Assembly: GCA_001800085.1 (NCBI GenBank)
Contig: MGUS01000055.1
Location: 3,938 to 10,820 of the forward strand
From: Elusimicrobia bacterium RIFCSPLOWO2_01_FULL_60_11
Lineage (GTDB): Bacteria > Elusimicrobiota > Elusimicrobia > 2-02-FULL-39-32
Direction of reading: 5' to 3'
Length of the DNA: 6,883 nucleotides
The first letter of the stretch is position 1; each line of letters opens with the position of its first letter. The notes beneath the pieces are model-generated. The model made no database searches. It was not told the origin of the DNA and was given only the letters and a program-made list of their open reading frames with translations. This document shows, one piece after another, positions 1 through 5,287 of this stretch. A program made the position numbers and the translations under genes.

Positions 1-951
1 GGTCTTTAAAAAGGACGAAGCGGGCTTGACGCCTTTTTCGGAATGGAACTGGCTGCGGATGCGCCCGTCGGCGTCCTTGCGGGTGGTGGCGGGCTTGCCG
101 AAATCGTGGGCGAGCGCGCCCAGCATCGTGGTCCAGGCGGAATCCTCGTCGACGCTCTCGCGCCTCACGATCTCTGCGGCAACATCGGCCACCATGAGGG
201 AATGCGTCCAGACGTCGCCTTCCGGGTGCCATTCCGGTTCCTGCGGGCAGCCCATGAGAGAGGTCAACTCCGGATGGAGATGCTTGGCCACATCCAGCTC
301 TTTCACGGCGGTGAGGCCCACGGACGGTTTGCGGCTCTTAAGGAGGAGTTTTCTCCACTCGTCCCCGATGCGCTCCTGGGACAGTTCCTTCAAGGTGGGA
401 GCCACATCTCGGCAGACCCGCACCGTGCGGGGCTCTATCTCAAATTCGAACCGCGCGGCGAACTGGCAGACGCGCAGGACCCGCAGGGGGTCTTCGCCGA
501 AGAATCTTTCGTCCGTGGCGCGGATGACCTTCTTTTTGATGTCGTCGGCGCCGTTGAAAGGGTCCTCGATCCGCCCCGTGAGCGGGTCCTCAAGGATGGA
601 GTTGATGGTGATGTCCCGCCTCCGCGCGGCTTCCTGGATGGAAAGGCCGGGGTCGCCCTCGACCTCGAACCCCTTGTGCCCCGAGCCCCGTTTGGAATCC
701 TTGCGCGGGATGGAGACGTCGATGTTCCCGAGCTTGTGGATGCAGAAGGCCTTGCCGATGGTGTTCACATTCCCGAACTTGCGCAAGACGGGCTCGATCT
801 CGCGCGCGGCAACGCCAAAGACCTCGATATCGAGGTCTTTGGGGGGAGTCCCCATCATCTTGTCGCGCACGCAGCCACCCACAAGGTAAGCCCGTCCGCC
901 CATGGCCTTGAATGCCTTGGCGATTTCCCGGGCGGTGTCTTGCTCGTTCAC
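1..951 (-). CDS. cca: tRNA nucleotidyltransferase (CCA-adding type, HD domain), 3' end missing
   Basis: This enzyme adds CCA (or part of it) to tRNA 3' ends in the cytoplasm. The 317 visible residues show the class II polymerase head in order: VGGCVRD at 24-30, the KDLDIEVF motif with DxD carboxylates D39 and D41, a third acidic residue D78 in IDVSIPR, RRDITIN at 111-117, and EDPLRVLR at 153-160 followed by QFAARFEF. The neck ERIGDEWRKLLLKSRKP lies near 193-208. An HD phosphohydrolase domain follows, with H249 (VWTHSL), H282-D283 (ALAHDFGKP) and HSEKGV at 303. The frame is still open at base 1, so the C-terminus is cut by the window edge. The GTG start at 951 is chosen because AAGGA lies 7 nt upstream and GTGA overlaps the stop of the PHP gene; the ATG at 903 (residue 17) would remove an N-terminal helix. 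Whether it adds CCA, only CC or only A, or is a poly(A) polymerase, cannot be told from these motifs. Confidence 0.93.
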   Translation of the reverse strand, partial: MNEQDTAREIAKAFKAMGGRAYLVGGCVRDKMMGTPPKDLDIEVFGVAAREIEPVLRKFGNVNTIGKAFCIHKLGNIDVSIPRKDSKRGSGHKGFEVEGDPGLSIQEAARRRDITINSILEDPLTGRIEDPFNGADDIKKKVIRATDERFFGEDPLRVLRVCQFAARFEFEIEPRTVRVCRDVAPTLKELSQERIGDEWRKLLLKSRKPSVGLTAVKELDVAKHLHPELTSLMGCPQEPEWHPEGDVWTHSLMVADVAAEIVRRESVDEDSAWTTMLGALAHDFGKPATTRKDADGRIRSQFHSEKGVKPASSFLKT

Positions 952-2114
952 CGGGGTTTCCTTCGACGGAAGAGGCGGGCGGGCACCCAGAGCCAGAAGA
1001 GGCAACTCAAGGCGTGGGCGGGAGGCAGAGACCGCGCCGCCTCCCAGGCCTGCAGGAACGGGTCCGCGGCCAGCCAGAGTTTGTTGTCATGCGGCTCGGC
1101 CTTGAGGCGGACGAAAACCTGATTGGCCTGGTCTCCTCCGATTTTCAAACGGGACAAGAGGGCGTCTTCCAGTCGGCTCCGGTCCATATTCCTCCAGCCC
1201 GGCACTCGCGCGACATTCCAAACATAGGCGGTGTAACCCCAGCCGTGATTATCGGTGATGCCGGTCATGGCCAGACGGTCCTTTCTGCAGAGGGCGACGA
1301 TCTCCGCGCGCTTGGAGGGCGGAAAATCCAGGGCGATCGGGGCCGCGTTGGCTATCTCAAAGCCGCGCACGCCCCACTTCACGAAATCTTCCTTTCTCTC
1401 CCAATGGTATTTCCAGTATTCAGGAAGGGAAGCGATGACGAGGGCGCGCGAGCTTTTCATGACGCCCATGAATCTCCGTATCCCTTCGACGCTCCCGTCA
1501 TAGAGGCCGTTGGATATGAGCGCCGTGTTCCCGATGACCGCCAAATGGCAGTTCTGCAGGCTCAATTCCTCGCCGGACAAGGGGATGGCCCCGTTCTTGT
1601 CGCGCTCATAGGCGGCCTGGGCTTCCCGGCTGCCCGTGACGACGTTATGGTCCGTGATGAAAGCCGCGTGGAAACCCGCCTTCTTGTGCCAGAGGAGGTT
1701 CTTTTCCGGCGTAAAGGACTTGTTGGCGTCCCAGGAATGGCTCGTGTGGCTGTGAGCGTCGTAGATGAGCAGGTCCGGGTCCTTGACCTCCAGGCGGGCC
1801 ATGGGACGGGGGATGAGGATGACGGCCGCAAGGACCGCCGCGTAGAGGAGGTTGGCCTGGATGAATTTCAACACCCCCGGCCTTCTCAAAGCCAACAACA
1901 GGTTGAGCGCGGCCAGCATCGCGATGTGCTGATGGACGCTCAATATCGTGAGGTGGTCGGCCAGATGGAAGAATGGCGCGAAGGGAATGTAGACGGCCGG
2001 ATAATCCAGGACTGCGGCGCCCGCGACCTCGCCGCCCGTGAGCTCAAAGACCCCTCCGGGATGGCCGAAGAAATATCCGGCGATGATGACGGCTGTCGCG
2101 ATCCATTTGAACAT
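948..2114 (-). CDS. Membrane-anchored PHP-domain metallohydrolase
   Basis: The 388-residue protein has about four hydrophobic segments in its first 105 residues (around 3-17, 34-52, 57-77 and 83-101) and then a PHP-type domain. This family uses two or three metal ions to hydrolyse phosphoesters or related bonds; the substrate here is unknown. Visible metal-site motifs are DAHSHTSHSWD at 119-129 (H121, H123, probably H126), ITDHN at 153-157, GEE at 181-183, H190, and TDNHGW at 287-292 (D288, H290). The usual AHP motif in the middle of the domain reads ASLP at 228-231, so one expected His is absent. A last hydrophobic stretch at about 366-380 ends in a basic tail (RRRKPR), which suggests a further membrane segment. 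The ATG has no Shine-Dalgarno but a TAGAAT box 8 nt upstream. The gene is first in a leftward unit and overlaps the tRNA nucleotidyltransferase start by GTGA. The PHP assignment is firm; the function is not known. Confidence 0.85.
   Translation of the reverse strand: MFKWIATAVIIAGYFFGHPGGVFELTGGEVAGAAVLDYPAVYIPFAPFFHLADHLTILSVHQHIAMLAALNLLLALRRPGVLKFIQANLLYAAVLAAVILIPRPMARLEVKDPDLLIYDAHSHTSHSWDANKSFTPEKNLLWHKKAGFHAAFITDHNVVTGSREAQAAYERDKNGAIPLSGEELSLQNCHLAVIGNTALISNGLYDGSVEGIRRFMGVMKSSRALVIASLPEYWKYHWERKEDFVKWGVRGFEIANAAPIALDFPPSKRAEIVALCRKDRLAMTGITDNHGWGYTAYVWNVARVPGWRNMDRSRLEDALLSRLKIGGDQANQVFVRLKAEPHDNKLWLAADPFLQAWEAARSLPPAHALSCLFWLWVPARLFRRRKPR
959..963 (-). promoter_or_regulatory. Shine-Dalgarno of the cca-type gene
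   Basis: On the minus strand AAGGA ends 7 nt before the GTG start at 951. It lies inside the last codons of the upstream PHP gene and supports GTG as the start rather than the internal ATG at 903. Confidence 0.6.
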
Positions 2115-2122
2115 GATCGTTC

Positions 2123-2128
2123 ATTCTA
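2123..2128 (-). promoter_or_regulatory. Candidate -10 box of the PHP-cca unit
   Basis: Read on the minus strand this is TAGAAT, ending exactly 8 nt before the ATG at 2114. No recognisable -35 hexamer lies 16-18 bp upstream; that region falls in the palindrome at 2141-2160. A start of transcription 6-8 nt downstream would fall on or next to the ATG, giving a leaderless message. The call is by inspection only. Confidence 0.5.
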
Positions 2129-2140
2129 TTAAATTTGCAA

Positions 2141-2160
2141 GGAACGGTCGCGGCCGTTCC
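2141..2160. repeat. Inverted repeat in the divergent promoter region
   Basis: Arms GGAACGG and CCGTTCC (7 bp each, perfect) flank a 6-nt centre TCGCGG. The centre of symmetry (2150.5) is nearly equidistant from the two divergent -10-like boxes, so the repeat occupies the -35 position of both. It could be an operator for a dimeric regulator. It could also be a REP-like dispersed palindrome; only one copy is present here. It is a poor terminator, since neither unit ends at it and no U-run follows. Confidence 0.6.
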
Positions 2161-2167
2161 CTACATC

Positions 2168-2176
2168 TGCTAGAAT
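2168..2176 (+). promoter_or_regulatory. Candidate extended -10 promoter of the L,D-transpeptidase pair
   Basis: TGC followed by TAGAAT (2171-2176) has the TGn-extended -10 form. The box ends 8 nt before the ATG at 2185, the same spacing as on the opposite strand. There is no Shine-Dalgarno between the box and ATG, so a leaderless transcript is likely. Confidence 0.5.
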
Positions 2177-2184
2177 AATCGGCC

Positions 2185-2937
2185 ATGATCCGAAACGCCC
2201 TGCTGGCCGCATGGTTCCTGGCCTTTTCCTTTCTCCTTTTTCGCGCCTCCCGCTCCGTATCCGCATTCTCCGGCCGGCTGGAAGCCCTGCGCGAGACGAG
2301 CCGCCGTCTGGATGAGGATTCCCGCGAGCTCGCGGACATCTCCCGGAAGATCCGCGCGCGGGAAAAGGAGATGGGATCCCTCCTTAAAATCGTCAACCTC
2401 ATGCCGGAAGACCGGGGGTTCCTGCGCACCCAAAAAGTCGTTTCGGATGAAGTGCATGTCTTGAGGCGCAAAGCGAGGAAGTGGATCGGGCCTTCCATCG
2501 TGCACATCGTCGTGGACACCAAGGCCAACAAGCTCTACCTTAAAAAGGGTCAGGAACTGCTCATGGAGGCCGACTGTTCCGTCGGAAGGGGCGGGACGCT
2601 CAGGGACAAAGCCACGGGGCGCGCCTGGGAATTCGTGACTCCCCTGGGCGAGTTCCGCATCCAGAATAAAATGGAAGATCCCGTCTGGATCAAGCCCGAC
2701 TGGGCTTTTGTGGAATCCAAAGAACCCATCCCCCCGCCCGGAGACCCGTCGCGCAGGGCGGAAGGAGAGCTGGGGGCTTTTGTTCTAAGCCTGGGCGACG
2801 GCTACCTCATCCACGGCACCAAGCACGAGGAATTCCTGGGCACCGCGGTCTCCCACGGCTGCGTGCGCCTGGGCGCCGACAACCTTAAAAAACTCTACGA
2901 GAGCGCACCCACCGGGACCAAGGTCTACATCTACTGA
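2185..2937 (+). CDS. Membrane-anchored L,D-transpeptidase (YkuD domain)
   Basis: L,D-transpeptidases make 3-3 cross-links in peptidoglycan or attach proteins to it, acting outside the inner membrane through a Cys thioester. The 250-residue protein begins with a hydrophobic anchor (about 4-20), continues with a charged probable coiled coil (about 29-63), and has a YkuD domain from about 105 to the end. The domain opens with VHIVVDTKANKLYL at 106-119, contains TPLGEFRI at 152-159 and VWIKPDW at 167-173, and ends with the catalytic signature: H210 in YLIHG and, 14 residues later, SHGCVRL with H224, nucleophile C226 and R228. All expected active-site residues are present. The ATG is the only plausible start and follows a -10-like box with no Shine-Dalgarno. 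The stop overlaps the next gene's ATG by one base (TGATG). Cross-linking versus lipoprotein attachment cannot be decided from the sequence. Confidence 0.92.
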   Translation: MIRNALLAAWFLAFSFLLFRASRSVSAFSGRLEALRETSRRLDEDSRELADISRKIRAREKEMGSLLKIVNLMPEDRGFLRTQKVVSDEVHVLRRKARKWIGPSIVHIVVDTKANKLYLKKGQELLMEADCSVGRGGTLRDKATGRAWEFVTPLGEFRIQNKMEDPVWIKPDWAFVESKEPIPPPGDPSRRAEGELGAFVLSLGDGYLIHGTKHEEFLGTAVSHGCVRLGADNLKKLYESAPTGTKVYIY

Positions 2938-3665
2938 TGAGAAACGCCGACCCCCGGCTCGTCATCGTCTCGGCCATCCTTCTCCTGCTCGGACTGGCGG
3001 GCCTCAATAAGTGGGTGAACGGAAAGCTCGCCGGAGCGGAGATGGAACTGATGCTCCTGAAGAATAAATCGGAAGCGGTCGAAGAATCCCTGGCGGAGGC
3101 GCGTTCCTTCCGGGACATGAAAGAGCAGGAGATGGCGTTCTTCACGTCGGGTTTGGGCAGCGTGGCCCAGGCCAAAAAAGCCATGTACGAATCGGGCCTC
3201 TCGCTCCAGGAAGAAAAACGCCTTCTGGAAAAGCAGCTCGAGATCATGACCACCTCCATCAAGGTCGACCCGGCGGAGCAGAAGATATCTCTCATGCGCG
3301 AAGACAATGCTTCAAAGAGTTTCAAACTCGCCTTCACTTCCACCCAGCCCGTGACCGAGGCGCAGATGAAGTCCAGGTCCCTTCGCGTCACATCCAAAGA
3401 AAGGTTCGCCCACCCGGAACGGGGCAAGGCCGAGGAAAAGGACGGGGTCCTGACCTGGACGCCGCCCCAGGTGGGAGAATCCGCCCGGAGCAACGCCCTC
3501 GGGGAATTCGTCCTCTTCACCAATTCCAACATCATCATCCACGGGCCTTTCAAAAAAGAGCAGGAACACGCGGCCTACCCTCACGCCTGCCTGGGGCTCT
3601 CGCGCGAAGACGCGGCCAGACTTTACCGCGGCAGCTTCATCGGTAACCGGATCTATTTCCAATGA
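2937..3665 (+). CDS. L,D-transpeptidase-like paralogue with altered active site (HAC for HGC)
   Basis: This 242-residue protein has the same plan as its upstream neighbour: an N-terminal membrane segment (about 8-23), a longer charged coiled-coil region (about 30-105) and a C-terminal YkuD-like domain. The strand SIKVDPAEQKISL (107-119) matches the neighbour's VHIVVDTKANKLYL. The end, with FVLFTNSNIIIHG at 191-203 and PHACLGL at 215-221, matches FVLSLGDGYLIHG and SHGCVRL. H202, H216 and C218 have exactly the neighbour's spacing (14 and 16 residues). The Gly before the Cys is Ala, the preceding Ser is Pro, and the Arg two positions after the Cys is Gly. It may be an inactive partner or an enzyme of changed specificity. 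It starts at ATG within TGATG, without a strong Shine-Dalgarno, so translation is probably coupled to the first gene. No coupling to the following gene is evident: 72 bp follow the stop before the next good start. Confidence 0.8.
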   Translation: MRNADPRLVIVSAILLLLGLAGLNKWVNGKLAGAEMELMLLKNKSEAVEESLAEARSFRDMKEQEMAFFTSGLGSVAQAKKAMYESGLSLQEEKRLLEKQLEIMTTSIKVDPAEQKISLMREDNASKSFKLAFTSTQPVTEAQMKSRSLRVTSKERFAHPERGKAEEKDGVLTWTPPQVGESARSNALGEFVLFTNSNIIIHGPFKKEQEHAAYPHACLGLSREDAARLYRGSFIGNRIYFQ

Positions 3666-3698
3666 TGAATCCTTTTCATGCGGGACACATCTAATGGA

Positions 3699-3709
3699 TA
3701 GAGTATACT
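3699..3709 (+). promoter_or_regulatory. Weak candidate -10 region upstream of uppP
   Basis: The stretch TAGAGTATACT holds two overlapping -10-like hexamers, TAGAGT (3699-3704) and TATACT (3704-3709). It lies about 29 nt before the ATG at 3738, leaving room for a short leader carrying the Shine-Dalgarno. No -35 hexamer is convincing, so the call is weak. Confidence 0.3.
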
Positions 3710-3719
3710 GTTGCGATTC

Positions 3720-3730
3720 GAGGAGGTGAT
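3720..3730 (+). promoter_or_regulatory. Very strong Shine-Dalgarno ahead of uppP
   Basis: GAGGAGGTGAT contains GGAGGTGAT, a long match to the complement of the usual bacterial 16S rRNA 3' end. It is placed 7 nt before the ATG at 3738. It is far from the in-frame GTG at 3776 (45 nt), which has no Shine-Dalgarno of its own. The site therefore marks 3738 as the intended uppP start. Confidence 0.75.
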
Positions 3731-3737
3731 GATAACG

Positions 3738-3767
3738 ATGGGACCTAAAGGGGGCTGCGGCTGCTAA
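3738..3767 (+). other. Nine-codon frame after the strong SD: probable frameshifted 5' end of uppP
   Basis: As given, ATG 3738 reads MGPKGGCGC and stops at TAA 3765. The next frame, open from 3749 after a TAA at 3746-3748, encodes RGLRLLTAFVMGLVEG and runs into uppP. Adding one G to the G5 run at 3750-3754 would join them as MGPKGGLRLLTAFVMGLVEG, which resembles the N-terminus of E. coli UppP (SLLIAAILGVVEG region) and puts the first catalytic Glu at residue 19, close to E17 of E. coli. The simplest reading is an indel in the homopolymer, either an assembly error or a real mutation. A true 9-residue leader peptide is the alternative. Confidence 0.65.
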
Positions 3768-3775
3768 CGGCATTT

Positions 3776-4510
3776 GTGATGGGCCTGGTCGAGGGTGTGA
3801 CGGAGTTCTTACCCGTCTCCTCGACCGGGCACCTGATCATCGCGGGCCATTTCCTCGGATTCGAAGGGGGGTTGGCCCAGAGTTTCGAGATATTCATCCA
3901 GCTGGGAGCCATCCTGGCTGTTCTTATTTTATACTGGAAGAAATTCCTCGACCCCGCCGTTTTAAAACTCCTCTTTTGGACCACGCTCCCCGCCTTGGGA
4001 GCCGGCGCGCTCGCCCACCCCTACATCAAGGCGCATCTCTTCAACCCCGCGACCGTAGCCATGGGACTTTTCGCGGGCGGGGCCGTCATGATCGGCATCG
4101 AGAAGGTCCTCCCGCCCCGCGTGAGAGAAGGGATCGAACTTCTCACGGTGAAAGACGCTCTCTGGATAGGGGGTTTTCAGTGCCTGGCCCTTTGGCCCGG
4201 CATTTCCCGGAGCGGGGCCACCCTCATCGGAGGCATGGCTCTTGGCGTCTCCAGAAAGACCGCGGCGGAGTATTCATTCCTGGCCGCCGTGCCCGTGATA
4301 TTCGCCGCGACGGCCCTGGACCTCTGGGAAAGCCGTTCCATCTTGAATATGGCGGATGCCCCCCTTTTCACTGTCGGCTTTGTCACGGCTTTCGTGTCCG
4401 CCATCCTGGCCGTCAAGTGGCTCGTCCGCCACCTCTCCGGCCATCCTCTTACCGCCTTCGGCTGGTACCGCGTGATGATATCGCCGTTCATCTTCTATTT
4501 TTCAAAATAA
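3776..4510 (+). CDS. uppP: Undecaprenyl-diphosphatase (UppP/BacA family)
   Basis: This integral membrane phosphatase converts undecaprenyl diphosphate to undecaprenyl phosphate, recycling the lipid carrier for peptidoglycan and other envelope polymers; overproduction in other bacteria gives bacitracin resistance. Counting from GTG 3776, the first signature is EGVTEFLPVSSTGH at 6-19 (ExxxE motif, E6 and E10) and the second is PGISRSGAT at 141-149 with R145. Several hydrophobic segments separate them. Extended similarity includes GHFLGFEGGLAQSFEIFIQLG. The 244 codons give a protein missing roughly 13 residues of the first helix compared with the family (273 in E. coli). The frame given here begins at GTG with ATG directly after, and neither has a Shine-Dalgarno. 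The likely true start is ATG 3738 in another frame, joined through an indel at 3750-3754; the restored protein would be 257 residues. Function is assured only if that N-terminus is intact. It ends 18 bp before the next gene. Confidence 0.93.
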   Translation: MMGLVEGVTEFLPVSSTGHLIIAGHFLGFEGGLAQSFEIFIQLGAILAVLILYWKKFLDPAVLKLLFWTTLPALGAGALAHPYIKAHLFNPATVAMGLFAGGAVMIGIEKVLPPRVREGIELLTVKDALWIGGFQCLALWPGISRSGATLIGGMALGVSRKTAAEYSFLAAVPVIFAATALDLWESRSILNMADAPLFTVGFVTAFVSAILAVKWLVRHLSGHPLTAFGWYRVMISPFIFYFSK

Positions 4511-4512
4511 TT

Positions 4513-4521
4513 TGATAGCAT
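4513..4521 (+). promoter_or_regulatory. Candidate extended -10 promoter of the outer-membrane protein gene
   Basis: TGA followed by TAGCAT (4516-4521) has the TGn-extended -10 form and ends 7 nt before ATG 4529. It fills most of the 18-bp gap after the uppP stop. No Shine-Dalgarno is present, so a leaderless message for this gene and aceB is possible even if read-through from uppP also occurs. Confidence 0.45.
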
Positions 4522-4528
4522 TGTCGAT

Positions 4529-5287
4529 ATGAAAAAACTGATCGGATCCTCTGCGTTCCTTGTCTGCCTTCTGCTCCTTGAATCTTCCCTTCACGCCATC
4601 GGCGCCGAAGTCTCCCTGGGCGGCAACCAGATCTACCCCTGGGGCTATATGAGCTTCAAAGGCGAGTCCTTGGACATGCGCAATGACTTGAATTATGGCC
4701 AGCTCAACACTTTCGTGGGCCGTGCCCGCATCGATACGCCTCTGTTCCTGCCCAACATCTACCTCATCGCCAACCCCATGAAGTTCGAGGGCACCTCCGT
4801 GAGAGCGGTCTCCTTCACCTACGGCGACAAGACATTCACCGCCGCGGTCCCCTTCACCTCGTCTTTGAGACTGGACCATTACGATCTGACGCTGTTCTAC
4901 GGCGTGCCTTTCCTTAAAACGGCCACCGACGGCGTTCTCCAGGCGGACCTTGGGATCAATGTACGCTACCTTGATTTCAAGGCCGAGTTCTCCCAGCCCC
5001 AGACCGGCATCTCCGAATCCAAGGCGCTCGCCATCCCCGTTCCCATGGGTTACCTGGCGCTGCGGGTATCTCCCATCAAAAAACTTTCCATTGAAGGCGA
5101 GCTGCAGGGCATCGCTTACGGCAGCAGCCGCTATTACGACGCCATGGGCCGGGTCAAATACAGGGTCATGAAACTCCTGTTCGTTGCGGGCGGCTACAGT
5201 TTCCAGAACATCAAGATAGACCAGAGCGACGTCCATACGGACCTGCGATTCGGCGGGCCCACAGCCGAGTTGGGAATGGAGTTTTGA
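4529..5287 (+). CDS. Outer-membrane beta-barrel protein (resembles TIGR04219 family)
   Basis: The 252-residue protein starts with a clear Sec signal peptide: MKK, a hydrophobic core at about 4-18, and a likely signal peptidase I site after SLHA or IGA (23 or 26). The Cys at 13 is not in a lipobox. The mature part alternates hydrophobic and polar residues typical of beta strands and ends in GMEF, with the terminal Phe recognised by the outer-membrane assembly machinery. The stretch DMRNDLNYGQLNTF followed by PLFLPNIYL and MKFEG recalls the small barrel family TIGR04219, whose role is unknown; this match is from memory. The ATG has no Shine-Dalgarno and a TAGCAT box 7 nt upstream. Its TGA overlaps the TTG start of malate synthase (TTGA), which couples an envelope gene to a central-metabolism gene. 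It could be a porin-like or structural protein; no substrate can be assigned. Confidence 0.8.
   Translation: MKKLIGSSAFLVCLLLLESSLHAIGAEVSLGGNQIYPWGYMSFKGESLDMRNDLNYGQLNTFVGRARIDTPLFLPNIYLIANPMKFEGTSVRAVSFTYGDKTFTAAVPFTSSLRLDHYDLTLFYGVPFLKTATDGVLQADLGINVRYLDFKAEFSQPQTGISESKALAIPVPMGYLALRVSPIKKLSIEGELQGIAYGSSRYYDAMGRVKYRVMKLLFVAGGYSFQNIKIDQSDVHTDLRFGGPTAELGMEF

Noticed and set aside
43..2132. Long open frames on the plus strand at 43-1122 and 912-2132
   Set aside because: They lie opposite the tRNA nucleotidyltransferase and PHP genes, whose minus-strand motifs are unmistakable. Their products are low-complexity and resemble nothing; long antisense frames are common in GC-rich DNA.
3665..3694. 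Nine-codon frame MNPFHAGHI overlapping the second L,D-transpeptidase stop (TGATG)
   Set aside because: It has no Shine-Dalgarno of its own and no recognisable feature; a frame this short is expected by chance.
3702..3709. Palindrome AGTATACT upstream of uppP as an operator
   Set aside because: Eight bases of self-complementary AT-rich sequence are easily explained as part of a -10 region.
3744..3758. Programmed -1 ribosomal frameshift for uppP
   Set aside because: In the zero frame the codons are CCT AAA GGG GGC, which do not form a standard X XXY YYZ slippery heptamer, and no stimulating hairpin or pseudoknot was obvious. An indel in the G run is more likely.
3738..3767. MGPKGGCGC as a Cys-rich micropeptide, metallophore precursor or attenuator leader
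   Set aside because: The strong Shine-Dalgarno makes it tempting, but restoring one G turns the same start into a normal UppP N-terminus, which is a simpler explanation. No attenuator hairpins or maturation genes are seen.
4553..4573. Possible lipobox around Cys13 of the beta-barrel protein
   Set aside because: The residue before the Cys is Val, not Gly/Ala/Ser, the Cys is inside the hydrophobic core, and a normal AxA-type cleavage site follows.
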